A stretch of 53,747 bases of DNA, taken from assembly GCF_003938655.1 (NCBI RefSeq), contig NZ_RJJT01000035.1:1-53747 (forward strand), in the 5' to 3' direction. Of the stretch, positions 17,668 through 25,299 are shown piece by piece. The position numbers and the translations under genes were made by a program. Every line of letters starts with the position of its first letter. Position 1 is the first letter of the stretch. Origin of the DNA: Rhizobium pisi. Its GTDB lineage: Bacteria; Pseudomonadota; Alphaproteobacteria; Rhizobiales; Rhizobiaceae. The notes under the pieces were generated by a model. It saw nothing but the letters and a program-made list of their open reading frames with translations. It did not search any database and had not been told where the DNA came from.

Positions 17668-18204
17668 TTACGCAGTTTTGCCGGAATCGTTCTGGGGACC
17701 ATCCAGCGCGTCGGCAAGCTTCACCCAGAGATCATGGGCTGGCGAGGGGATGGGGCGCGAACCCTCGTCGGAAATCCGAAGTCCGAAGGAAACCTCGTTC
17801 GATTTGGAAGTCGTCAGCATCTGGCGAAATTTTGCAGCCTTGTCCGCGAACTGGTCGCCCCCCTGTTCCCCCAGTACCGCGCGGAATGTTGCTACGGCGA
17901 GATTGAAGTTCCTCTGGAGCTGCCCGAACGCGCCACGGTGTTTCTCCCGCATGCTTCCATGGAGATCTCCCTGGGCAAGAGCGGCTGTCGCCTGGTTGAA
18001 ATCGGAAAGGTTATCGTCGATCGACACGATCAGTTCGTTGAGGATGGCCGCCGAACGGCGAAGATCCGGATCGGCGTAATCGGTATTCATTCGCCGCGCC
18101 ACGTCCCCGCCAATGACGGCGGTGACCAACCCCGCCATCTCGGCGCAGAAGCGGGCCTTCTGATCGTGTAGATCGGCTATCGGGCCGTTCGCTCTCTCGA
18201 CCAT
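17668..18204 (-). pseudogene. Truncated chemoreceptor-like (HAMP-type) protein
   Basis: A 178-codon frame whose N-terminal 115 residues resemble the HAMP-linker segment of a methyl-accepting chemotaxis protein: ARRMNTDYADPDLRRSAAIL, then IDDNLSDFNQATAALAQGDL, then GAFGQLQRNFN. The signalling hairpin that should follow is absent and the C-terminal 60 residues are unrelated. Membrane segments are also missing from the N terminus. It could be a small soluble HAMP protein, but the surrounding relics favour a decayed receptor gene. Confidence 0.5.
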
Positions 18205-18450
18205 GCGCGCGCAGCCCTAGCGTGAAACGCCGTTGCCGCAAAACCCGCGGCCGAGCACAAGCGCATAAATGCTATGAACCATATCCTATTCCCGTCTGCC
18301 TGCTGACCAATCCTGCCACTGCCACACAAGCCGGCATCGTCCGGTGACAAGAGCGACCCCATCCAAGGCGGCAGCGCTTAAGAAAGTCCTTCGGCGCCTC
18401 GACGGTCGGATTTTTTGCGCGCAAAACGGATAGCATCTACGCATTTCGAT

Positions 18451-18606
18451 CAGGGCGGCGGCATTCTGACTTCGAGGGGATTGATGTCGGGGGATGTAGG
18501 GAGGCAGGAAGATGAGTCCGGCCCCTGTCTTTCGGATAGCCCGGCGCACAGCCTGGCCTTTATGGCTGCCGAGATTGTCGAGGACGACGATGTCGCCCGG
18601 CGACGG
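18451..18606 (-). pseudogene. IS630-family transposase fragment with frameshift
   Basis: Read leftward, the sequence gives GDIVVLDNLGSHKGQAVRR, then AGLIFLPPYIP, then, in another frame, DINPLE. These are the second Asp and the final Glu regions of the DDE catalytic domain of IS630 transposases. The frame breaks inside a run of five G (+ strand 18489-18493); removing one base restores PPYIPDINPLE. Only about 150 bp remain, with stops on both sides. No terminal repeats were recognised. Confidence 0.75.
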
Positions 18607-18759
18607 AGGCTAAACTCTTTCGAGAAATTGCCGCCATTTCAAAACGTTGCTGATGCATTAGAGCGGTTAGTGGCCGATAATCGCTCCCGCGAATCTCAGA
18701 TTAAATGCCAAACGACATGAGCCCCGTTCTGCGAACGAGCATGAAGTGGCGCGAACGTT

Positions 18760-20721
18760 TCAGTGTGCGACGCCTGGTTCCTCGCGTGCCCTCACGATGG
18801 CGTCCGCTTCCTTGCCGTATAGCTCCTCGAAGTGATCGAAGGTCTTGGAAAAATAACCAATGCCCTGCGTCGCCGAGCGCAGCGCCCGCGCCAGATCGTC
18901 AAGGGCGCTGCCCGGAATGAGTGCCCGGAAGATGTCCCATCCCTTAGCGGTTTCATCCCGGTCGAAGCCGAGAACCTGACCCTTGAGAGCGGAGACGATC
19001 TGGACGAGGCTACCGGAATAGATCGACGGAATGTGAATTTCGCTGCGGAAGACCGGTTGCATTAAAACGGCCGACCCTTCGGAAAGCGCCTGTCGCACTC
19101 CCATTTTCGACGCAGTCCGGAAGGCGTGTTCCGAACTGTCGACGGCATGGTACTGACCATCGTACAGCGTTACGCCGACATCGATGACCTGGAAGCCTAG
19201 CGGCCCTTTCTCCATCGCTTCGCGCGCGCCTGCTTCGACAGCAGGGATGTAGTTGCGCGGAACGACGCCACCCTTGACGGTTTCGCTAAAGGTGAAGCCC
19301 CGGCCCCGCTCATTAGGGCGAATGCTCAGCTTCACATCCGCGAACTGTCCGGCACCGCCGGTCTGTTTGCGGTGACGGTAATGAACCTCAGATGGTTTCG
19401 CAATTGTCTCGCGGTAGATCGGGCTGGGCGTTCGATCGGTTACGTGGATGTGAAACACGTCGGAGAGGGTTCGGCAGAGATCGCGCAGATGAACCGGCCC
19501 CTGAGCGCAGACGAGCTGGGCGCCGGTGCTTTCCTCCTGCAAGACCGTTAGGCCGCGATCCGTCTCGGAAAGTTTTGCCAGCGTTTCGGAGAGCTTGTTT
19601 TCATCGCGCTCGCTGCCTGGGACTAGGATCCTTTCAAGCATCGGCGTGGGTGGCTCCGTCCATTCAGGCGGGGCGACCACCGCGTCTGATGTCAACAGCG
19701 AAGGGACGGGCAAATGGTCGGACTTGACCGTCGCAAACACATCCCCCGACGCAGGCACAACCGCCGAACTGGACCGCCCGTTTGCGAGATGCTGTACGGC
19801 GCCGAGGCTGGAGCCGCCCAGTGATGCGCCCTGCCGCAGTCCCTCGCCAAGCGCGCGCACGAGCACTGTCTTACCGACATTCTGGCGATGATAGGCATGG
19901 AAGCTCACGGCGGTCAGCTTGTTTTCATCGACACTGCCCGCCCGAGCCAGGCGCTGTCGAAGAACCCCCACCGGCGGCGCCTCGTGGCGCAGCGCCTTCA
20001 TCAGCCTCATCATGCCGTTGCCGTGACTTGCGGCACCGATCAGGACTGGAATAATCCTGTTTTCCCTGAGAACCCGCGATGAAATGGCATAGAGCGCGTC
20101 GCTGGGCGGCTCGCGATCTTCGATCAGTTCCTCGAGAAGCCAGTCATCGAATTCGGACAGGTGTTCCAGGAGCGCGCTGCGCGCTTCGTGCTCGCGCTCG
20201 GCGGCGCTTTCGGGGATTGCGATCAGCGCCGAAGTCTGGCCCTCCCGGTAGCGCCACGCCCGCTCCGAAATCAGATCGCAACTGCCTATGATCCTGTCCC
20301 CCTCACGGATCGGGATCTGGCGAAGCAAGAGCGTGTGGTTGGCGTAGTCTTGAAGCGCGGCGATCACGTCCCTCAGCCGCCCTCTCGGTTCGTCCATCCG
20401 GTTGACGAAGAGGATGCACGGCGTCTCCGAGGCCTCGATTACCCGCAGATAGGGCGCGGCGAGCACAGCCTCCTCGGGTGCCGATGAAACACACAGGATG
20501 CAGGCGTCGCTGGCAAGAAGCGCGTGCTGTGCATGCGCCAACGCTTCGTTGGGTCCTGGCGCATCCAGCGCACACCACGCCTCGTTTCCAAAGGTGAATT
20601 CTGTGAGGTTCAATCCATAAGGGGAGCTGGATTTTCTCGGCGCCCCCTCCAGCGAGCCGAGCTTTTCCACGACTGTTGATTTTCCGGTCTGCGAGGGTCC
20701 AAGCACGGTAAAGCAGCGCAT
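18760..20721 (-). CDS. Elongation factor G-like GTPase (EF-G paralog)
   Basis: A 653-residue protein with full EF-G architecture: G domain, domains II-III, domain IV (KQTGGAGQFADVKLSIRP, GGVVPRNYIPAVEAGAREAM) and domain V. The P-loop is GPSQTGKST (8-16). The switch II motif is DAPGP (53-57) where EF-G has DTPGH, so the catalytic histidine is replaced by proline, and the G4 motif is NRMD (107-110). It is shorter than canonical EF-G (about 700) and is a divergent paralog whose ribosomal role is unknown. The ATG at 20721 is chosen because GGAGG lies 7 bases upstream; the in-frame ATG at 20727 is too close to that site. Confidence 0.85.
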   Translation of the reverse strand: MRCFTVLGPSQTGKSTVVEKLGSLEGAPRKSSSPYGLNLTEFTFGNEAWCALDAPGPNEALAHAQHALLASDACILCVSSAPEEAVLAAPYLRVIEASETPCILFVNRMDEPRGRLRDVIAALQDYANHTLLLRQIPIREGDRIIGSCDLISERAWRYREGQTSALIAIPESAAEREHEARSALLEHLSEFDDWLLEELIEDREPPSDALYAISSRVLRENRIIPVLIGAASHGNGMMRLMKALRHEAPPVGVLRQRLARAGSVDENKLTAVSFHAYHRQNVGKTVLVRALGEGLRQGASLGGSSLGAVQHLANGRSSSAVVPASGDVFATVKSDHLPVPSLLTSDAVVAPPEWTEPPTPMLERILVPGSERDENKLSETLAKLSETDRGLTVLQEESTGAQLVCAQGPVHLRDLCRTLSDVFHIHVTDRTPSPIYRETIAKPSEVHYRHRKQTGGAGQFADVKLSIRPNERGRGFTFSETVKGGVVPRNYIPAVEAGAREAMEKGPLGFQVIDVGVTLYDGQYHAVDSSEHAFRTASKMGVRQALSEGSAVLMQPVFRSEIHIPSIYSGSLVQIVSALKGQVLGFDRDETAKGWDIFRALIPGSALDDLARALRSATQGIGYFSKTFDHFEELYGKEADAIVRAREEPGVAH

Positions 20722-21162
20722 CGGCATTCCTCCAACTGCCATAAACACAATTTTCAGCCATCATAGGATGCCCTGAACCGCGGCAAGGCGCCAGAGGTGT
20801 TCGGTTTCACAACGCTTTGACCTGGACTTGCATTTGAGGCTGATGTCGTCTTGCATTCAATCATGAGATTCTGTCTGCAACGGTTTCAAGAGGAAACCTA
20901 CCGGGGCAAATTACCGGACGCTACCAGCAGGGATCGTTTGAGATACAATTTGCTGCTGCCCTCCGACTTCGACTGCAAATGAACAATAGATTTCGTCAGG
21001 CACCCGCGAGACAGCCTCGGAAATTTTCAGTTTTTGATAATGGTCAGCTGTATTTTGTCCCGCATTTCTATTTCGAAAATAGATCTCGTTTTGCGAAAGC
21101 TCGCCGTGGCTGCGGCGGAGCTGCGGTGTGAGGGCCGCCCTCTCCCGCATCAAAAATTTCCG
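20722..21162. other. Intergenic stretch upstream of the ECF operon
   Basis: About 440 bases with relatively AT-rich patches and no convincing gene on either strand. It must contain the promoter of the leftward EF-G-like gene. It is followed by the ECF-type promoter of the rightward operon. Confidence 0.5.
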
Positions 21163-21190
21163 GGAACCTTTTTGGCCGAGCTGCATCCAA
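21163..21190 (+). promoter_or_regulatory. Candidate ECF-sigma promoter
   Basis: GGAAC at 21163-21167 (within GGGAACC) and CATCCAA at 21184-21190 are separated by 16 bases, an arrangement typical of ECF-dependent promoters. It lies 66 bases upstream of the DUF4142 start codon. The operon it would drive ends with an ECF sigma gene, so autoregulation is likely. Confidence 0.55.
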
Positions 21191-21256
21191 TGCCCGCCGC
21201 CAAAGACGTGGCAGCGCCGCTGCCGGCAGGCATTCCCTTTGCAAAGGAGACAGATC

Positions 21257-21778
21257 ATGTTGAAACGAATTCTCGGCGCAACCTTCATAGTGGCGTCGCT
21301 CGGCACGGCTTCGATCGCCGCCGACGCCAAGCCGACCGATCCTCAGATCGCCCACATCGCCTATACAGCAGGGCAGATCGATGTCACCGCCGCCGAGCAG
21401 GCGCTGAAAAAGAGCAAGAATGCCGAGGAGGTCGACTTCGCCAAGACCATGGAACGCGACCACAAGGCCGTCAACGACCAGGCGCTTGCTCTCGTCAAGA
21501 AGCTGAAGGTAACGCCGGAGGACAATGCCGTCAGCCAGTCCTTGTCGACGCAGGCAAGCAAGGAACTGACGACGCTCGCCGCACTCGACGGCGCGGCGTT
21601 CGACAAGGCCTATATCGAAAACGAGGTCACCTACCACAAGTTGGTAAACGACGCTCTGGCCAAGGTGCTGATCCCTTCGGCTCAGAACAAGGAACTGAAA
21701 TCGCTGCTGGAAACGGGCCTGACCCTGTTCAAGGAGCACCAGATGCATGCCGAGCATCTCGCTTCGATGATCAAGTAG
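21257..21778 (+). CDS. DUF4142 periplasmic protein
   Basis: A 173-residue protein with a signal peptide (MLKRILGATFIVASLGTASI, cleavage near AADA) and a helical, ferritin-like DUF4142 body. Histidines and acidic residues recur in DFAKTMERDHKAVNDQ, EVTYHKLVNDA and FKEHQMHAEH, which could bind a metal, but the biochemical function of the family is not established. A good ribosome site (GGAG) precedes the ATG at 21257; the longer in-frame version from 21128 overlaps the promoter and is rejected. It is the first gene of a three-gene operon with a cupredoxin (6-bp gap) and an ECF sigma factor, suggesting an envelope stress or redox role. Confidence 0.87.
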   Translation: MLKRILGATFIVASLGTASIAADAKPTDPQIAHIAYTAGQIDVTAAEQALKKSKNAEEVDFAKTMERDHKAVNDQALALVKKLKVTPEDNAVSQSLSTQASKELTTLAALDGAAFDKAYIENEVTYHKLVNDALAKVLIPSAQNKELKSLLETGLTLFKEHQMHAEHLASMIK

Positions 21779-21784
21779 GTCGCG

Positions 21785-22105
21785 ATGGGATCGCTGACGA
21801 AACGGCTGCCGCTTTTGTTCGCGCTGTTTTGGGCAGGCAGCGGAGTTGCCGCAGCGGCGGAATATCAGATCACCATCGCTGGCATGAAATTCGGCGCGCC
21901 GCCGGCCAAGCCGCATGTCGGCGATGTGATCGTCTGGCGAAACGATGATATATTCCGGCACACGGCAACGGCGCGCGACAAGAGCTTCGATATCGACCTG
22001 CCGCCGAAATCGGAGGGACGGATGACGATCAGCCGAGCGGGAGCGGTCGATTTCTATTGCCGCTTTCATCCCGCCATGACGGGCAAACTGGACGTCCAGC
22101 CATAG
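21785..22105 (+). CDS. Cupredoxin (amicyanin/plastocyanin-like blue copper protein)
   Basis: A 106-residue exported protein. Residues 1 to about 25 form a signal peptide. The mature part is a single cupredoxin domain with the type-1 copper ligands visible as His59, Cys92, His95 and Met98 (YCRFHPAMTG). Such proteins carry single electrons in the periplasm or bind copper. It sits 6 bp after the DUF4142 gene and 43 bp before the ECF sigma gene, an arrangement that points to a sigma-controlled redox or copper response. Confidence 0.9.
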   Translation: MGSLTKRLPLLFALFWAGSGVAAAAEYQITIAGMKFGAPPAKPHVGDVIVWRNDDIFRHTATARDKSFDIDLPPKSEGRMTISRAGAVDFYCRFHPAMTGKLDVQP

Positions 22106-22148
22106 GGCCGGACTCCTGCAAAAATGAGGCAAGCAGGCGGAGGTTTCC

Positions 22149-22859
22149 ATGGCAGCCACTCCGGTTCCGGTCGAACGACACCGGCAGCACTTATCGACAC
22201 TCTCCGACGCCGAACTCGTGCCGCTTGCGAAGATGGGCGAAGAGCCCGCTATCCGCGCCATCATCCAACGTCACAACCAGCGCCTGTTCCGCACGGCCCG
22301 CGCCGTCATCCGCAGCGATTGGGAAGCGGAAGATATTGTGCAGGCAGCCTATGTGAAAGCCTTTACCAATCTCGCGATCTTCCGCGGTGAGGCCGAGCTT
22401 TCGACATGGCTGACCCGGATTACGCTCAACGAGGCGCTGGGCCGCGTGCGGAGCCGAAAGAACACGACCGGGCTTGAGGAAATCGACATGCAGACGACGT
22501 CGCCGGGCGGCGAAGTACTCCAGTTTCCATCTTCGCTTTCGGCAACCGACCCGGAAACCGAGCTGTCACGAAGCCAGGCGCGGCACTTTCTCGAACATGC
22601 GGTCGACGACCTTCCGGATGATTTTCGCGCCGTCTTCGTGCTGCGGGATGTCGAGGGCATGAGCACCGACGAGACCGCGTCCTATCTCGGCATCAAGCCC
22701 GAGACAGCCAAAACCCGGCTGCATCGGGCGCGGAAGATGATGCGCCAGTCGATCGAAAAACAGCTTTCCGGCGCATTCTCGGCCCTCTTCCCCTTCGACG
22801 GCGCCCGCTGTGCTGCCATGGCCGATCGCGTCATCGTCACCCTTCGTCAGACGCCGTAA
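22149..22859 (+). CDS. ECF-family RNA polymerase sigma factor
   Basis: A 236-residue protein with region 2 (RLFRTARAVIRSDWEAEDIV, FRGEAELSTWLTRITLNEAL) and region 4 (LPDDFRAVFVLRDVEGMSTDE, then GIKPETAKTRLHRARKMM). GGAGG lies 5 bases before the ATG. No anti-sigma factor or other membrane regulator is encoded next to it, unlike most ECF loci; the next genes belong to a toxin-antitoxin remnant on the other strand. It probably transcribes its own operon from the GGAAC-N16-CATCCAA promoter. The C-terminal tail of about 25 residues contains a cysteine whose role is unknown. Confidence 0.93.
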   Translation: MAATPVPVERHRQHLSTLSDAELVPLAKMGEEPAIRAIIQRHNQRLFRTARAVIRSDWEAEDIVQAAYVKAFTNLAIFRGEAELSTWLTRITLNEALGRVRSRKNTTGLEEIDMQTTSPGGEVLQFPSSLSATDPETELSRSQARHFLEHAVDDLPDDFRAVFVLRDVEGMSTDETASYLGIKPETAKTRLHRARKMMRQSIEKQLSGAFSALFPFDGARCAAMADRVIVTLRQTP

Positions 22860-22947
22860 TGATTACGCCATCCCGCGGGACCTGCTCGATGTCTTGTCCT
22901 GAACTGAGCGGTGAAACCAGCTTCGAGGTGAGGATCTTGCGGCGGCG

Positions 22948-23091
22948 TCAGGCTGGGAACGACCTCGCCATAATGCGCTTCACAAAACGATTTGCCGTGA
23001 CGTGGCTCTGGCTCATCTCTGCAATGTCGAGATAGATTTGGCGAAGGTCGCTCAGTGCCTCGCGCCGGTAGACGACCTTAACGCGCCGCAT
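22948..23091 (-). pseudogene. Truncated ParE-like toxin
   Basis: A 47-codon frame begins MRRVKVVYRREALSDLRQIY and continues to NRFVKRIMAR, the N-terminal half of a RelE/ParE-family toxin, then stops. Full ParE toxins are about 95-100 residues; the C-terminal strand region that makes the toxin active is missing and is not found in the other frames downstream. The ATG overlaps the end of the antitoxin gene by 14 bases, the usual ParD-ParE arrangement. It is too short for a routine gene caller. Confidence 0.72.
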
Positions 23092-23377
23092 TGCGGGATG
23101 CTTTTTCCTGACCTTTCATGAAGCGGTCCATGTCCGCTTCCGCCTCGTCTTCCGTCAGACTCGGGCGCGGATCGTCCAAAGAACGCCGGATGCGAGCCCG
23201 CATCGCATTGAGGCGCTCGGCATCCTCGAGCCGCTGTCGCTGCCACACCCTCACCGCATCGCGCATCGCTTCGCTCGTGGTGGCGAACTCGCCGGCCTCT
23301 ACCGTATCGCGGATGCCCTGCAACATGTCCGCCGTGAGGGTAATCGTTACCTTTTCCGCCGACCGATATTTTGTCAC
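23078..23377 (-). CDS. ParD-like antitoxin (ribbon-helix-helix)
   Basis: A 99-residue protein beginning with a ribbon-helix-helix block (VTITLTADMLQGIRDTVEAG, then EFATTSEAMRDAVRVW) and ending in a charged tail rich in Asp, Glu and Arg, as in ParD antitoxins. The start is GTG at 23377; no strong ribosome site is seen. The partner toxin directly downstream is truncated, so the antitoxin may now act only as an orphan DNA-binding protein or protect against related toxins. Confidence 0.82.
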   Translation of the reverse strand: MTKYRSAEKVTITLTADMLQGIRDTVEAGEFATTSEAMRDAVRVWQRQRLEDAERLNAMRARIRRSLDDPRPSLTEDEAEADMDRFMKGQEKASRNAAR

Positions 23378-23402
23378 GGAAAAGCTTCGATGCGAACATC
23401 GC

Positions 23403-24176
23403 TCAGAGCAGCGTCGGCTGGGACACCGGATCGCCAGACGTGGTCACGATGGTCGAACCATAGGGCTCCCGCGACGTCACTACGATCTGGTCGTTTGGAA
23501 GCGGCCGGGCGAGCGCCTTCGCTTCCTCCCACGGTGCACGCATCCAAACGTCCACTTCTTCCTGTGTCAGCAAGAGAACCGGCATTGCTTTCTGGTGGAT
23601 CGGCTTGACGATGTCATTGGGATCGGTGGTTAGGAAGGCGTAGAGGTCGTCGGTCGTCAGCCCGTCCTTGACCTTCCGGACGCTTTGCCACTGCGGGACA
23701 TGTACCCCGGCGAAGAACATCAGGGGTTTGCTTTCGCCGTGGGCGAACCATGCGTTCGGTGTGCTCCCGCCCTCCTGTTTGCTGGTGGGATCAGGTTCGG
23801 CAAAGCTTGTCACCGGCACGATGCAACGGCTCTGGACGCCGAACCATTTCTTCCAATGCGGAAGATTGAGATTTCGAATGTTGGTGACGCCCTTGTCCGG
23901 TTCCATCCGGATGAGCACGTCCATCTCGACGGGCTTACCCTTCTGCCGCAATTTTTCAGCCCGTGCCTCGGCAGCCTGCTTGATCGCGAAAAGCGGCGAT
24001 GGCAATCCCCAACGCGCATGCACGAGCTGCTTGCGGCCGTCGGCTGTGTTGCGGACGATTGGTCCAGCCTGGTCGGGGTTCATTTGGTAGGCGGGCATCA
24101 GGTTGATCAGGCTCTCGGCATCCTGGGCCCATTTGCCGACCCAGTCCTTGTCCTCCATGCGGTAGAGATTGCACAT
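23403..24176 (-). CDS. SRAP-domain protein (HMCES/YedK family)
   Basis: A 257-residue protein starting MCN, so Cys2 becomes the N-terminal catalytic residue that forms a thiazolidine crosslink with abasic sites in single-stranded DNA. Other hallmarks are NIRNLNLPHWKKWF with RCIVPVTSFAEPD, and the histidine motif PIHQKAMPVLL. The protein shields abasic sites from breakage. No LexA box was seen near its start. The gene is monocistronic or paired with the small gene 24297-24563 upstream on the same strand. Confidence 0.92.
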   Translation of the reverse strand: MCNLYRMEDKDWVGKWAQDAESLINLMPAYQMNPDQAGPIVRNTADGRKQLVHARWGLPSPLFAIKQAAEARAEKLRQKGKPVEMDVLIRMEPDKGVTNIRNLNLPHWKKWFGVQSRCIVPVTSFAEPDPTSKQEGGSTPNAWFAHGESKPLMFFAGVHVPQWQSVRKVKDGLTTDDLYAFLTTDPNDIVKPIHQKAMPVLLLTQEEVDVWMRAPWEEAKALARPLPNDQIVVTSREPYGSTIVTTSGDPVSQPTLL

Positions 24177-24296
24177 GACTACAACGACCTCGGTTTCCCG
24201 TGGTCGACAGCGTAACCCTTCCGATCAGGAGGTCAAACTTTCTCTCTGGAGCCGCCCCCTCGTATTCAATTCAGAGGCGCTTTCTTATCGACATCA

Positions 24297-24563
24297 TCAG
24301 CAGAGCGTCAAATCGGCGTTCGCGGCAAGTATCTCCACCTTGAAGATGTCCTTGTCCGTCTCGATGAGGATGTATGCGTATTTTACGAGGTTTTCGTGTT
24401 TCTCGTTCGGCCCCGGCAATGCTTGGCTTCCGGTTTCCTTGACCGTTCCTTCAACGATCCGAACATTCTTCGGGAAATCCTCCTGCTTCGAAAGAGCCTG
24501 TTGTCCTGCGAAAGCTGGGCAAGCCTGAGCTTGTCTGAATCTTCCTTGAACTTTGAGATTCAT
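24297..24563 (-). CDS. Small hypothetical protein
   Basis: An 88-residue protein that I do not recognise. It is preceded by a strong ribosome site (GGAGGGCGTC before ATG) and has a hydrophilic, strand-rich C-terminal part (NVRIVEGTVKETGS, then LVKYAYILIETDKDIFKVEI), which looks like a real folded domain. No signal peptide or membrane helix. It is on the same strand as the SRAP gene with a 120-bp gap. Function unknown. Confidence 0.6.
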   Translation of the reverse strand: MNLKVQGRFRQAQACPAFAGQQALSKQEDFPKNVRIVEGTVKETGSQALPGPNEKHENLVKYAYILIETDKDIFKVEILAANADLTLC

Positions 24564-25299
24564 GACGCCCTCCGCCGGATAGGATGTGCGGCGCTCGCCT
24601 CATTCCGCGGTAGCCGGGACGCTTCGGCCGACCATGAATTCCATCCGTGCTGCCCTTTATCCATAAGCCGAGACCCTTGGCCAAATCGCGATAATTTCAT
24701 GGCAAACTCTGCGCAATGAGCTGATTTTTCTGCCCTTTCACAAAAACATTTACGCTTCTGAAACCTGAGCGTCACAGATTTGGCATCCAGATGCGGGCTG
24801 CTTGTACTTTCCCCAAGAAAACGGGTTTGGGACGAGCCGGCAATCCGCGTTGTTCGTCAATGCACGATGGCGCGCGTGCCGGGGCGGAAAAGTTCGATAA
24901 TTCATATGTGCATGACGATCATTAATTTCCCAGCAATGCAGATGGCGCGATTATGCCGGCACTGGAAACCGGGGCACTGTCTGGAGCGACTGACTAAAGG
25001 GGCCGACTGCGAACGGCCGCTGAAAGCCTTGGCCGAATGGGCGCCGCCACGTGGCTCAGGTATATTTTATGTTTTCCGGCGCGCCAGTGCTCGACGCGCG
25101 GACCTGGGCCATGACGGCCGATCTCTCATCATCGTGACGCAACTGTCCGGCGCAAAGGCGTTCGGCACCAAGCCGCGGGCTGGAAGCAGCAGGGGTTTTT
25201 AATGCATTTTCAAGGACGAGCAGAACGGGCAAGACGCCGCAATCTGCTTAGCCGGCTTCATGTCTTTCAGATGGAGCGCAATCGGCGGAGGGTACGGAT
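24564..25299. other. About 740 bp without a recognisable gene
   Basis: Frames of up to 140 codons are present (for example 24780-25202), but the translations show no family resemblance and no ribosome site. The region is more AT-rich than its neighbours in places and must hold the promoters of the flanking leftward and rightward genes. Nothing else was seen. Confidence 0.45.

Noticed and set aside
24780..25202. 140-codon frame on the + strand
   Set aside because: Composition and residues look random, no ribosome site, no known motif.
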